A stretch of 64,000 bases of DNA, from contig NC_049997.1 in NCBI RefSeq assembly GCF_000003815.2, forward strand, positions 16,767,967 to 16,831,966, read 5' to 3'. The position numbers and the translations under genes were made by a program. Origin of the DNA: Branchiostoma floridae. Its lineage: Eukaryota; Chordata; Leptocardii; Amphioxiformes; Branchiostomatidae. Shown here in pieces: positions 44,696 to 55,621 of this stretch (position 1 is its first letter; the number at the start of each line of letters is the position of its first letter). The notes below the pieces were generated by a model. It worked only from the letters and a program-made list of their open reading frames with translations, had not been told where the DNA came from and ran no database searches.

Positions 44696-44884
44696 TCACT
44701 TTGCGGTTGAAGCATCGCCGATCATCCCAAACGCACGCCTTGATAAGCGTGATTCATCCCGCAAAACACCCAGAGTAATGCCTGGCATCTCGCCTGGTTT
44801 GTACCCGCAGTTAATAAGGATCATCTTGCTTCGTATCGTGTCTTCACAGGCCTTACACAGCCACTTTTCTCCTGGCAAAATGGG
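44696..44884 (-). CDS. Exon-like open frame, unknown protein
   Basis: On the minus strand an open frame begins directly after CTACTTTAG (possible acceptor) and runs 62 codons to TGA at 44698-44696. It has codon-like composition: GEKWLCKACEDTIRSKMILI, NCGYKPGEMPGITLGV and LRDESRLSRRAFGMI. Two cysteines in C-x2-C spacing are followed by another Cys. It has no in-frame ATG near the start, so it would have to be a last exon; no upstream partner exon was found. Family not recognised. A chance frame or old transposon remnant are alternatives. Confidence 0.3.
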   Translation of the reverse strand, partial: PILPGEKWLCKACEDTIRSKMILINCGYKPGEMPGITLGVLRDESRLSRRAFGMIGDASTAK

Positions 44885-44889
44885 CTAAA

Positions 44890-46222
44890 GTAGCATCCTA
44901 TACGGAAATGTCATACTGTATCGTTCGCAAATTTTATATTAAAATTGTCAAACATAGAAGCTAATAATTACGTAGTTGTTATAATCATTCATTTAAGTGA
45001 CGCCGCTTGGGATTAAAGCTTATTGTAATTGTCTATGTTGCATTTTACATGTTTAATAAATGCTTATTATCACAAGTTTGCAGGCATTTGAAAGTTAGAG
45101 AAGATTGATGAATCGTCGCCAAGAGTTAGTGTACTTAGGTATAATACTTGCTTTTATGTATGCTAAGTCTCGCAGCACGACTTGTACTCTAAGGCTTGGA
45201 GAATATTTTCTGTAGTGCATTATTAGTTATCAGCCGGATTTCTTGTGGTGCATGTTATAACTAGCATCGGTAGGATAATTGGAATGCTCACCACGAAATA
45301 TGTCAGAAGTACATGCCTTTTAAAGAACGCAATTAACTACAAACTGGATTTAAGTTGTCCCACAAGTTTGACAAAGCATTTATCAAATTAAAGTTTTGAA
45401 AGTCAACCTGAGTCTAATGCATTCTTGACATCTTTACTTGAGCATATTTCATATAGTATCGGTAAGGTATGAATGATGTTACCAGGATAAAGTGGAAATA
45501 AGTAATCTCGATTCAGAATAGGTCGGACGCTACTAGGAATGAAGTTATCTCGAAACTAACAGAATGTTGCCTGTAAATTTACGAGACAAAACTATGCAAT
45601 GAGGGTTGGGAGCTGCCCAAATCCTACCTACCCCTACTCCGCAAGGAGGCGGGGGGGGATGTTCTACGCAAGTCTGGACCTAGGTCATTCTCCTTGAGCA
45701 AGATGGACTGTCAGTTGTCGATAAGTTGGAGGTATGTACCTTACCTTTAAAAACAGCCATTACTCGAAGAAAATTTGGAGTAACTGTAATTATACGTGGC
45801 TGATGAACCTCTTCAACGAGGTAAAACTAATAATCACACCTGAGTGTTTTTTCAGCTTAGCGGACAATTGACTGGGAATCGTCAAATTTGAAGACGTAAA
45901 TAATGTTTAAACTAAAACCACTTACACGCTTAGGAAAGTAAGGATGATGTTGAATTAGTAGCTAACGCCTTTTGGCTTAACTCCCAGAGACTACTTAACG
46001 TACTAACGTCAGAAGATTCCGGGAAGTTTGAACATTTTTTTGGCTATTTGTGTCTGTTGTGTTTGTTATTTTCTTTCCATTTGCTTTTAGATAAAGGAGA
46101 AAGGACAATGTGTCACTGTACCCAAGTTAGCAACTTATAACAGTGCCTCATACACAGTACAGACATAATATTTTTCTGTTATCTCCCAAAAGAACATTTT
46201 TACAACTGGGCGACGTGAAGAA
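44890..46222. other. Mostly featureless intergenic sequence
   Basis: AT-rich. One GC-rich patch (CTCCGCAAGGAGGCGGGGGG near 45637-45656) can fold on itself. No gene. Confidence 0.4.
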
Positions 46223-46225
46223 AGT

Positions 46226-46340
46226 TGTGTAAAATGCCTTTCCCAATGGCACAACGTCAAGGGGCAAGGTGGGTATTGAACTCGGGACTTCTAGCTACAT
46301 TCCAAGACGAACACTCTACCAGTCACACACGAAGATGTTA
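46226..46340 (-). mobile_element. tRNA-derived SINE fragment, minus strand
   Basis: The reverse complement reads GTGTGACTGGTAGAGTGTTC (A box), then CCCGAGTTCAATACCC (B box), then GTTGTGCCATTGGGAAAGGC. The post-tRNA body matches the SINEs at 1672 and 20941. Confidence 0.65.
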
Positions 46341-46743
46341 TTTCTTGGTGAGGCAGAGAACTTATTTATCACCCCTCGTATATTACAGATCCGATGCCAA
46401 CAGAACTTGTCGTAATTGCCTGCAATTCCTCCTCCCTGCCTCCTATCCCAGATCGTCTAATCTAAATTTGGATCTTACTAATCGCATGATACACAGTTTA
46501 ATCATGTTTCCGAACCATTGATATGATTGCACATCCCACATCCTACTGTGAGCAAGTCGTGTTACCATGTTATCAGGAAGGTAAAATTCGTATGTACGTG
46601 CTGAAGATGCTATCTCGTGTTGCATCAAAGCAAATTAAAGGAAACAGTTAGTGGAGACCCATGCAAGATTTAACCAGATAGTTGCATATATGTATACATA
46701 GCAGGTTGACTTGGAAGCTTACCATTGTATAAACGACACAAAA

Positions 46744-46936
46744 CGCTAGTTTCCTTTTATCCGTGGAGTAACCTATATATCCGTTGTATTTGTATTAGAG
46801 CTGTTAGGCGACAGAATACTTTTTCAACTGCCTTATTTTCACAATATTGCAGTTTAAAACCACAATCTGTAGACTTAATATCCCTTATATTCTTCCGTTT
46901 TTCAAAACAACGGATAAAGGTTACGCGTGAACTAGA
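46744..46936. mobile_element. CGCTAG-type MITE (copy)
   Basis: The left CGCTAGTTTCCTTTTATCCG, continuing TAACCTATATATCCGTTG, pairs with the right CAACGGATAAAGGTTACGCG, continuing TGAACTAG. About 190 bp, non-coding. Confidence 0.65.
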
Positions 46937-47589
46937 GTCACACGGTGAAACGCAACGTGGTGAATCATGAGACCTATATGTTATAATTGTAGACCAAAAT
47001 TATATCTCCTACGCAGTCTTTTGCTATCCTTACCGAGTTGCGTGCATCTCTGTAATGCTCTATTATCGAACACAGAAGGCCCATGTATTATTTACATCGT
47101 TGTTGAATAATTTTATTTTTTATTGTTTCCTCGTCAATTTAACGAGCAATCTATGGCAACTATAGTCCCCTGTTGGTGCTCAAATGTAGTTCGTTCACTA
47201 ACCCTTTTCTTACACTAAGAACCAATGAAGCGTGCCATGTAAAAATTAAAAGTGACACAATTATGAACCATTATTACGTTTTCATAAGGCCTCACCCATT
47301 TTATTTGTTTCCTATTGGATTCGCCTGTCCGATTTTTTCCCCATTTTCAACTAAAAAAAGTCCGGAGAAAAAAATACAGATTTTGCTATAACAAACCTGT
47401 AAATATTACATGTACCATTCAGAACCTCATACATATTGCTTTATACATGTATTCGGAGCATTAGTAACAAACAGACAAATAAAAGGAAGGATTCATTGTA
47501 TAAAACGTGCCAGTAAACTCCTCAGGTTGTTGGTTTTGTGTTATTTTAAGACGTATATCTACACTTCAGCTCTTTTGAAAAAAAATGTA

Positions 47590-47672
47590 TTTTCTGACCT
47601 GTCGGTCCATTTTTTTTTTTGAAAAAAAAAATCCGAGAAGCAACAAATAAATTTGGTGTGGCCTAAGCAAAT
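47590..47672 (-). repeat. CTTAGGCCACACCAA repeat (copy 2, inverted)
   Basis: The complement of CTTAGGCCACACCAAATTTA, then TTGTTGCTTCTCGG, poly-T/A and AAAATGGACCGACAGG. Inverted relative to 13115-13215. Confidence 0.6.
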
Positions 47673-47677
47673 GAATT

Positions 47678-48090
47678 GCGGACTTGCTTCATAAAACGGA
47701 ATGCCCTAAGCATGACATGTTACGCAATAAGTTATTCACATACCTATGTCTAAATACTGCAGATTTCAAGATTCTAGATACCAGAAGTAGATTTGACTAT
47801 ATCTTTAGATCCGACAGTCCTCATAATGCTAATATAGATGAATACATAAAATATTGCTTTGTGATTAGAAAGTATAGTGATACGTCTAGCCCCACCTGAT
47901 TGTACACAGATTTTTTTTATTATTATCCTATATTGTTTAATTAGTAGAATCTTATTTACCTATACTGTTCAATTAGTAGAATTGTAAGATATATTCTGCA
48001 TTTTTTTATCTTTTCTTGTTGTAGTTTATAGTTGACCATACAAAAGTAACCGTACTTTTTGTCGTGTCAATAAAGCTTGTCATTTCATTT
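47678..48090 (+). mobile_element. Non-LTR retrotransposon 3' end
   Basis: The open frame to TGA at 47897-47899 encodes CPKHDMLRNKLFTYL, then DTRSRFDYIFRSD and EYIKYCFVIRKYS. This is the C.....R..L......F..(I/L)......YI...F..R..S layout of LINE C-termini after the reverse transcriptase. About 180 bp of T-rich 3' UTR follow, closing with GTCGTGTCAATAAAGCTTGT at 48061-48080. It stops only about 10 bp before a polypyrimidine acceptor. Confidence 0.6.
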
Positions 48091-48100
48091 CTCCACACAG

Positions 48101-48304
48101 CTGTTCGTGTTTCTAAGCGAGGTAAACAGGAACCCTATATGGACCTCTCTCAGAGCCACCGTTGAATGGGCCATTGAAGCTGAATTGCGGTCTGAAACTG
48201 CCCCAAGTAATTCTGAGCGGCCCACATGGCAATACATCAAGGACGTTCCGAATTTTAGAAATGCGCAATATAAACCACAGCCCGTCGTGAATTCACAAGC
48301 ATGA
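48101..48304 (+). CDS. Probable 3' terminal exon of an unidentified gene
   Basis: A good acceptor (CATTTCATTTCTCCACACAG, ending at 48100) precedes an open frame of 67 codons to TGA at 48302-48304. The translation looks like real protein: VFLSEVNRNPIWTSLRATVE, WAIEAELRSETAPSNSER, then WQYIKDVPNFRNAQYKPQPV, ending VVNSQA. Composition is less AT-rich than the surroundings. No domain is recognised. No upstream exon could be linked; a LINE 3' end sits directly ahead of the polypyrimidine tract. A continuous in-frame ATG at 48077 lies in the LINE tail and is probably irrelevant. No clear polyadenylation signal lies before the MITE at 48323. Confidence 0.45.
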   Translation: MFVFLSEVNRNPIWTSLRATVEWAIEAELRSETAPSNSERPTWQYIKDVPNFRNAQYKPQPVVNSQA

Positions 48305-48322
48305 AAGCATCTTTTAGACTAA

Positions 48323-48540
48323 CGCTATTGCACCTTTATCCAAGGGGTAACCTATATCCGTTGTTTCTATAAAAATGGTATATAGGGATGTCCTGTCGAC
48401 AGACGGTGGTTTCAAACTGCAATATTTTTAAAATGTTGCAGTAGGAAACCACCGTATGTTGACGTGATATCCCCAATTTCCAAATGCACAGTTTTGAAAA
48501 CCACGTATATAGCTCAGGCAAGGATAAAGGTGAACTAGCG
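48323..48540. mobile_element. CGCTAG-type MITE (copy)
   Basis: The left CGCTATTGCACCTTTATCC, continuing GGGTAACCTATATCCGTTG, pairs with the right GGATAAAGGTGAACTAGCG. Inner arms GACGGTGGTTTCAAACTGCA and TGCAGTAGGAAACCACCGT are also inverted, so the element can form one long hairpin. Confidence 0.75.
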
Positions 48541-48659
48541 ATACAGTTTTAGGCAGGTGTTTTTTTTTTTACAAAAAAGTAGATTTATGGATCACTTAAG
48601 CCCTCTCATTGATTTTCGTCTAATTTAAAAATAAAAAAAATTGCTCCCCCATGCAAAAA

Positions 48660-49011
48660 ATGTATCGTTTCGAGTGTAATTGTAGAAGGGACAATATGAT
48701 TGTAGTGCCATGAGTGTAGCTATAGACATGACACTATTGTAGTATCCCTGAGTGTAGACGTTTTAGTAGGTCTACAGCTATGTAGTAGCAGTAAGTATAG
48801 ATGCCGACTTTGTAAGTGATACTACACTACCATACTATAGTGCCACTTTGTGAACTTATTTAATAAAGAAATCTGGCTGTGATGCCATACTTTGTTCCTT
48901 GTAATAACACAAAGTTTACGATCTCTATTTTGACAATTTAGCCATCTTGTTTTTTGCATTAGATTTGGAATTCCTGGAATATATCTTCCAGAAAATTTAC
49001 TTCCTGTGGCC
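48660..49011 (-). mobile_element. GCCACAG-family MITE (copy 3, reversed)
   Basis: The right end AATTTACTTCCTGTGGCC is the complement of the family terminus. The reverse strand then gives GCAAAAAACAAGATGGCTAA, GTCAAAATAGA and GTATGGCATCACA, parallel to 33112-33612. The interior has repeated TAGTATCACT/GTGATACTAC motifs. The far terminus is indistinct. Confidence 0.6.
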
Positions 49012-49405
49012 TAATAGTTACCCCTAGTTGGGATATTCTGAGTGTAGTTATGCATACAAGATTTCTGTAATATCAATTTTGTTTCCAGATTGTATGCTTA
49101 TAACTATGTAGGTTGATACCCAGGGGAAGATGGCTGCCCCAGTCGAACTCACTTATCCTCCCATTCCGACTAAATTGTCCCATAATCAACTCAAATCAGT
49201 CACCCGTGCGGAGCATGCATACTGGTTATCAGATGGTGGCAAGCAAGCTCTGTGGGCAATACCGCCTGCAGCTGTGTATTGACTGATCCAGAATTCATAT
49301 TAACTGATATAGGAATTTAGAATGAGATTTGTATTTGATTTGTTATCATGTTTTTGAGTTGACGTTCTAATTTTGTGAATGGTTTTATTAATATGCTTTG
49401 TCGTC

Positions 49406-49570
49406 GATGAAAGTTAGACATCCAGGTAATAAGATATCCTAAAAAACCAGTTATTCAACTTGATATCATTTTAGAAATGGTCAGACGTTTCCGACAACAT
49501 TCGTTGTCTTTCGCCAGTAACACTGGAGAGATTTTGCTGGAGAGCAGTTTTCATATCCGAGCTATGAATT
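49406..49570. repeat. CAGTTACTCAAGCAACT repeat family fragment
   Basis: CGATGAAAGTTAGACATCCA, GGTAATAAGATA, CCAGTTATTCAACTTGATAT and ATTTTAGAAATGGTCAGACG match 9699-9868 and 41345-41440. Confidence 0.55.
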
Positions 49571-49589
49571 GATCTGCAAAAGAGATCAT

Positions 49590-49795
49590 ATATGTTGCAT
49601 CATTTACACTATTTTGCAATCTTCAGGTACATGAATTCGATTATACATTTCTTAGTTTCAATTATGTTACCTAATGTATCATTTTGTTTTATGATTTTAC
49701 CCATTTATTGTTTTAAGAAAAGGCCCTTTGGAAATCAGAAAAAAATTGTGATTGGGCTTCCCTCTAGCCCAAAAGATGGAATAAATAAATATTAA
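49590..49795 (+). mobile_element. Retroposon 3' UTR and tail
   Basis: AGGCCCTTTGGAAATCAG, then a small hairpin GGGCTTCCCTCTAGCCC and a (AATA)n tail (GGAATAAATAAATATTAAAT). This is the form of a LINE 3' end. The frame across it is not a gene. Confidence 0.5.
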
Positions 49796-49799
49796 ATAC

Positions 49800-50190
49800 A
49801 ACCATGTATATATGTTTATTCCTGGACCATTTCGTATAACATAAAATATTCATTTTTGAACTTTAACGGTCTGCACGGATCATGTAAACGGTGGTGCCAC
49901 ATACTCCCCTAGAATGTAAATGAGTCACTAAGATAACAGCCAAACAGTTTTAGAGAATGGGGTCGGAGTGAGCCTTTTAGGAAATACAAATAGTTTTATG
50001 TTTGACAAACACGCACAGATGGTTCGATTAGGTTATAATAACATTGTTATGCTCGCTGCATGCGATCATAATGCATACTGTGGTTAAATATAATGTCCTG
50101 TATCGTGTATCTAGATACCTCCATATTCTCCTGCTCTTACTCTATTAACAAATATAGAAATGTATAGATATAGAGCTACAGATAGATAAA
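49800..50190. other. Intergenic, no gene seen
   Basis: AT-rich 3' flank of the FN3 gene. No element recognised. Confidence 0.4.
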
Positions 50191-50194
50191 CGCA

Positions 50195-50285
50195 TCGATG
50201 TAGATATATATATATAGAGAGAGATAGAGAGGGATAGAGAGAGAGACAGAGTGAGAAAGAGACAGAGACAGAGAGAAAGAAAAAT
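50195..50285. repeat. (TA)n/(GA)n microsatellite
   Basis: A short (TA)n run followed by about 75 bases of imperfect GA repeats. Confidence 0.85.
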
Positions 50286-50572
50286 GATTGACAGATACTA
50301 GATAGATATTCAGATAGGCTGGTAAATGACAAGATGATAAGATAGATATAAAAATTACATTAAGATACCTTTATTGATAGGTATGTCAAAGACTGAGTGT
50401 AGGTATTTTATATTTTTATCAACTTTGATATATCCTATACAATATTCATAGAAAATCTCCGGACACGAAAAACCATATGAAAATATACATGGTTAAAGCC
50501 ATATACAGAGTTTGCATCAGGTCAAACATGAATATCATATACTTGCCTTGCGGCCTACCGGTTGCTCGCAAA

Positions 50573-51277
50573 TTACTTGAGGCTCAGTATCTCTTCCCTG
50601 GATTCTTCTAACCGTCTCTCCGATATCGATTCCTCGGCGTCTGGGGCCAGTTGGTCCGAGACCGTGATTAGCTTCTTGCCTCTGTGATCCTTCCCGAGTT
50701 CACCAATCTTCTTTCGTATCCACATGGCGACCCTGAACACGGCGCCGGTGATGAGAAACATGAGGCCAATCACCCCTACAATTCCCCAAGCCTTCACCCT
50801 GAACTTGAACTCCTCCCTGTCGTCTTTGGTGGTGAAGACTGTACAATCCACCGCAGGAGGGTAGACAAGCTTTGGGTCAAACACACAGACTTCGTACCTA
50901 GTCCTTGGTTTTAGATCTACCATGAAGTATGTACGCTTGAGCGGTGGCATGATAACATGCGTTTGTATGGCGTCGTGGCTGTCTTCTTCATCTTTGAGGT
51001 CACGGTAGAGAAGTCGAGAGAATCCGTTCTCTCCAGTGGAACTATCTCCCCAACGGACTCTTGCAGCCCAAGATGAAACCTCGACGACGTGTATCCGGCT
51101 TGGCACCGTCAGGTTGCTCGCTGGTTCATCGGAAAGAGGGTGCACTGGTCCCGCCGGCTTTGGGTTAGAGTACGGTATTGACGCCGCCATTCTCAAGACC
51201 GGGATCACGTTGAAAGTCACCCACACCCACCGTACCTCGTATGCGTGCCGCATCCTTGGTGTATATCCTCCCAACAT
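50573..51277 (-). CDS. FN3 domain, single-pass membrane protein (paralog 1)
   Basis: Intronless frame of 234 codons, ATG at 51277, TAA at 50573. An in-frame TGA 30 bases upstream closes the frame, so this ATG or the one at residue 9 starts it. The N-terminus has a modest hydrophobic leader (VWVTFNVIPVL, residues 18-28). An NLT sequon is at residue 55. Residues 58-150 form one fibronectin type III domain: Trp77 of strand B, and the tyrosine corner LKPRTRYEVCV (122-132) with Tyr128. Cys131 and Cys145 may pair. A transmembrane helix follows (about 164-187, GIVGVIGLMFLITGAVFRVA), then a basic stop-transfer stretch and a cytoplasmic tail with LITVSDQLA (203-211). It is clearly paralogous to the gene at 61121-61777. 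By architecture it resembles small FNDC/LRRN4CL-like proteins; that similarity is inference. Probably a cell-surface adhesion or receptor protein of unknown ligand. Confidence 0.85.
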   Translation of the reverse strand: MLGGYTPRMRHAYEVRWVWVTFNVIPVLRMAASIPYSNPKPAGPVHPLSDEPASNLTVPSRIHVVEVSSWAARVRWGDSSTGENGFSRLLYRDLKDEEDSHDAIQTHVIMPPLKRTYFMVDLKPRTRYEVCVFDPKLVYPPAVDCTVFTTKDDREEFKFRVKAWGIVGVIGLMFLITGAVFRVAMWIRKKIGELGKDHRGKKLITVSDQLAPDAEESISERRLEESREEILSLK

Positions 51278-52162
51278 ACGGCACCAATGTCCTTCGTCAA
51301 ATCCTCATGGTGTGGAATGCATACTGTATGCATGCGAGGTTAACCTCCTATTGATGAAGGGCGACTTCAACCAAATGTCTATTACCCCAAATCTACCCTA
51401 AACGGCGTTACACCGGCATGCGACAAATCACCTACAGTACCGCAAAAAGAGGCACCATCGGGGTATCAGAAAAAAGGTACAGTTGCATCTGTCTAAAAAT
51501 CTAACACAAGCAAGACCTTGGGTATCACAGCATGTGAATCAAAATATCTAACCACCAAGCAAATGTCACTGATGAATTGCATTTTTTGTATGCAATATAT
51601 GGGTGCATACCCTGACTCTATTTTATATATTGATTTTATGTCATCTGGTAGATGTATTATATGTGTACTGGAGTATCAATCCGGAAGAATGCTGTGGTTA
51701 TGAATAGATATGTGCTTTAGAAAAATGACGATAAAACATATATTACTGCTCCTATGTGATATGGAAATAGGTATCAAATATAAGTACATTCGCGTTAATG
51801 GTAATATCAATAAAAGCTTTACAATACACGGTAATACACGATAACAAAAGCTGATGCTTCATGAGCATTTGAAATAACCTGCCCTCCTATTGCACCAAGG
51901 TTGCTATCAAAGCCCCCCTCCCCCTTCCAAATATACTGTATAGTGCACGAAATCTAGTACGTACTAAAAGACATCGCAAATTTGATAGCAGAACATTACC
52001 CTAAATAAAAACAGTAGCTTTGACCATAAAAGTATAGATTCTCAAGATTTATTGTTTTAATGAAGAGGTAAAAAGAACACGACGCAATAGGTGCATTATA
52101 TGGATTTTGGTATGCCATTTTGTAAACCAAATTATCATTATGATGACGTATCACGAGTCAGC
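51278..52162. other. 5' flank of FN3 paralog 1, no gene seen
   Basis: AT-rich with a short C-rich patch near 51910-51935. No TATA box or upstream exon could be assigned. Confidence 0.35.
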
Positions 52163-52262
52163 NNNNNNNNNNNNNNNNNNNNNNNNNNNNNNNNNNNNNN
52201 NNNNNNNNNNNNNNNNNNNNNNNNNNNNNNNNNNNNNNNNNNNNNNNNNNNNNNNNNNNNNN
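52163..52262. other. Assembly gap (100 N)
   Basis: Exactly 100 N, a gap of unknown size. It could hide sequence upstream of the FN3 gene. Confidence 0.99.
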
Positions 52263-53309
52263 ATTTGCTATCAGTATATATCTATATGCTAAATACTTTA
52301 CGTTGGTGCTGCATCGGGAAGCAGCGACACCTATGCTGCAGTACAATGAGATCCAGTTAGAATTTAACTAAAGAAGGTGACATACGGTCACCAAAACGTC
52401 GGTTTAACAAAGCACTTAGTTGTGTACAAGAAATATTCTTATCTATTGACAATTTAACCTAATAAAACTATTCACAGAGGTATTTTGATTGGTTCGTGTT
52501 TTCTTAATGTGACGTCTAACAATTAAAACTAAATGCTTAAGCTGCTCAAATTCCTGTTTGAGTGATAATGAGTAGATTGCGTTCATTAGACTTTTCATTC
52601 GGAAACCAACGAGACGTGAAATGAAAATCGTTTTGCTGGCTGCAAACAAATTAGGTCTGTAAATCACATTTGTACTCCCACAGATTCCTACGCCTTGCTA
52701 GTTTAATCGATATTCGCAAGGAAGATGTGGTCTCGAATACAAGTGCTTCTAGACTTGTCAGAAACATTTATTATACTTATTGTTATGATACAATTTTTTA
52801 CTTTATGTTAAGTCCATGCACAATATAAAGTGCTTAACAACAAACTGTCGATCAGTCCTCTGATCCTCTTCAAGTTGAAATGACCCAAAGCATTTGTCAA
52901 ACATCAATACTGAAAGTGTGACGTCAGCAATGGGTCAAAGGTGCTTGGAAAGCAGAACAATGTGGACGTATAAGGACCTCAGAATCTCAATGTACAAACC
53001 CTTGCGAACACTCATTGTAAAGCATATGAGCTATAACAACGAAATTTCAACGTTAATGGGGGTAATTGACATCATCTTTATTAACGTATAAAAGCAATAC
53101 ATTTAAAATCAACTTGAAAGATGAGTTTGAAAGACGAAGAAACCTAGGCGGACCCCTTAATCAGAATAGTAAACATTCTGAAGGGCGCAAGGTAAAACTT
53201 AAATTGTGCATCCGACGTTTGATACAGGTAGTATTGCACAACGTTACATAAAAAATCTTGGCGTATATTGCACTGTTGCCTACACAAAAATATTGTACTT
53301 AAACACAAG
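52263..53309. other. Intergenic, no gene seen
   Basis: AT-rich. Several 60-75-codon frames without recognisable motifs. Confidence 0.35.
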
Positions 53310-53560
53310 TTATCTGCTAGAAAATAAGCTAGATTGGGATTCCCATACAGGGGTGTTTCTCGCAAAATATATTGCATAGGACGAACATAAAGCGCATTGA
53401 CCTAGACGTCGCTTTAGCTTTCTGACCTCGGCATCCATATTGCGTACAGCTACAGGGCATAGCGACCTCAGCTTTCTAGCATGATCACTATTGACCCACA
53501 CCCCAATGCCCAGCTCTAGAGTGACGACAGTTGAACTAAAGTTACTATGCAGGTATTAAA
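53310..53560 (-). other. Weak exon-like open frame
   Basis: On the minus strand, after CACTCTAG near 53513, an open frame reads WVNSDHARKLRSLCPVAVRN then MDAEVRKLKRRLGQC, rich in basic residues and codon-like in the first half. There is no ATG and no donor that I trust. It may be a retroelement scrap or an exon. Family unknown. Confidence 0.2.
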
Positions 53561-53594
53561 GGTATTTAGACGAGTGTACAAGTTATACCTGCAA

Positions 53595-53650
53595 TGTACC
53601 TGTTAAAACTGTGGCGCAAAAGTTCTTCTTCTTCTGTATTCTTCGTTATT
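53595..53650. repeat. Retroposon-like tail
   Basis: AATGTACCTGTTAAAACTGT, GGCGCAAAAGTTCTTCTTCTTCT. The same words end the block at 63040-63080 (TGTACCTGTTATAATTGTTG, CGCAATAAAGTTC), which looks like a LINE 3' end. Confidence 0.4.
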
Positions 53651-53808
53651 GTATTCCATTGGCGTTCCCGTTGGTAGTTAGAATGTCTGCATGAGCGCTG
53701 ACTACACATCACAATCTGTTTCCTAAGGCTTAGAGGTACGGTCGGTGTTATAATAGTTCTTGGCAATAACCCAACCCACCGAAGGGAACTGAAACCTACT
53801 GATCTGAG

Positions 53809-54300
53809 AAGGCGAATGACGGTTTTGGACCGTCTCAACATCAATCAAACTCTAAAGTGTACTTGGAAAGGATATTTGTTAAACGTTCGCTGTTATTCTT
53901 GGGCCCATTTTCTAAACCTATTGGCACAGCAAGCACAAGCAACACAATTTAATAAAAGCATTAGTCAGTGTCTTAAGTGGACTTGTTGAAAGATAGTGGA
54001 ATTTCAGGAGCAAAATTCATTTAACATATCCATTTCAAGTAAAGTAAAGACCAATGTAAAGGCGAATGACGGTTTTAGACCGTCGCAACATCAATCAAAC
54101 TCTAAAGTGTACTTGGAAAGGATGTTTGTCAAACACTCTATGATACGCTATTCTTGGGTCCATAGTTTAGACCTAATGGCAAAGTAATTGTTTTAGCAAG
54201 CACAAGTAACACAATTCATAAAAGCATTAATCAGGTTTGAGTGGTGTCGTTTTGAAAAATAATGCAATTTAAGGAAAAAAATTAACATTTCCATTTAGCA
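53809..54300. repeat. 250-bp tandem duplication
   Basis: AAGGCGAATGACGGTTTTGG at 53809 and AAGGCGAATGACGGTTTTAG at 54059. Both continue with ATCAATCAAACTCTAAAGTG, TACTTGGAAAGGAT, TATTCTTGGG, AGCAAGCACAAG and AAAAGCATTA.TCAG. Confidence 0.85.
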
Positions 54301-55029
54301 CTAACAATTTACATTTATCACTATTAATGTGTAGTGATGATGCGTTTAGTTGCTCTTTTGTATATATTTTGCTACTTTGTGTGATATATAAGGCATTTAG
54401 TATCTAGTATTTCCGTGTGGTATGAACACTATTATATGAAGTAATTTACATGTATGTCAGTAAAAAAAAAGCCAAGAGGCCAATATTGTTTCGATTATAT
54501 GGGAACATCATTTTGGAACCCCAAAATTGATATTAGCGTTTGGATAAAATACCCTTCAATATGAAATCCAAATGGTCAGCATGGTTGAAAAATTGAGAAA
54601 AAAAAACATGAGCTTGGTTTAACGAACAATATATTCCTCATTATTTACATTTCACATATTTTCTTTGACTTTAAAATTGACATTGCCATTCAGCGTAAAA
54701 AGTGGACAAATGCTAAGTCTTGCTCTGAGTAGGACCTAACTAGGTTGGCGACCACATGCCATTTCATTCATCGGAAAATTAACCTCTCCCAATAGTACCA
54801 TTAAGCAACCATTCAAATAGCACTTATTTGCCTTCACTGTAATTAAAGTCCTCTTGACCTGCTTCGTTAGTGAGTTGAAACGAATCATCGTCTCCAAATG
54901 GAAACCATTGTTTTCAAATAATACCGTTAATTAACGGTGTTATATGAAGGTCAAAAGGTTCTTACATGGAAGGTTTTAGATGGTTTTGAGCAGTAAGGAA
55001 AATACAAGTGATTCTTGCAATTTTTTTAG
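54301..55029. other. Intergenic, no gene seen
   Basis: AT-rich. CGTTAATTAACG-like palindrome near 54926-54937. No gene. Confidence 0.4.
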
Positions 55030-55189
55030 AACTAACTTAGATATGTTGTAATACGTAAATGTATGACTTAGAAGACAACAAAATACACAAAACGTAAGAT
55101 AATTCGTTCTTTATCTCTGCTGAATTCGTTCAGTAATCTTTCGAACCCCGCAGTGCCACACCAGTGCCCCTATTACAGTGAGATACCAC
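55030..55189. mobile_element. GGTGGTATCTCACTGCACTT MITE, right half only
   Basis: GACAACAAAATACACAAAACGTAAG, TTCGTTCTTTATCTCTG, then TTTCGAACCCCGCAGTGCCA and TTACAGTGAGATACCAC match the right half of the copies at 58508 and 62120. The left terminus is missing. Confidence 0.7.
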
Positions 55190-55220
55190 GTTGAGTATCG
55201 ACTCCATCAGTGTCCGTAAA

Positions 55221-55417
55221 GGTGGTATCTCACTGCACTTTGGGCACTGGTGCGGCACTGCGGGGTACGCAATGTTTAAATCATGGAATATAAACGACGA
55301 AAATAACACAACAGCGCCGCAATGAACAATTTTGTGCATTTTGTTGTCTTCTAAAGTGCCGCAGTGAGCGAACCCCGCATTGCCGCACCGGTGCCCCAAG
55401 TGCAGTGAGATACCACC
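55221..55417. mobile_element. GGTGGTATCTCACTGCACTT MITE (copy C)
   Basis: Complete: left GGTGGTATCTCACTGCACTT, TGGGCACTGGTGCGGCACTG, CGGGGTACG; right CGAACCCCGCATTGCCGCAC, CGGTGCCCCAAGTGCAGTGA, GATACCACC. TIRs are about 48 bp. It lies 31 bp from the partial copy at 55030. Confidence 0.9.
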
Positions 55418-55621
55418 TTAAGTAGTAGTGTGCTTTGCGCTGATGAAAATGTCTCCCCTGTGGGACCAGACGAACCGCGGGGCTGTATCGACCGACTGGA
55501 AATTGAATCCTCACGTGACATGTTCCCCTAGATAAGATTAGGAAGGCAGTGGAGGTCGTTCGCGTGGGATGCCAATTTGGAATACCACCATGGTGATCTA
55601 GAGCCACAAGGCTTTACTATA

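Noticed and set aside
50684-51401. Plus-strand frames opposite the first FN3 gene
   Set aside because: Antisense shadows of a well-supported minus-strand coding frame with FN3 and transmembrane signatures.
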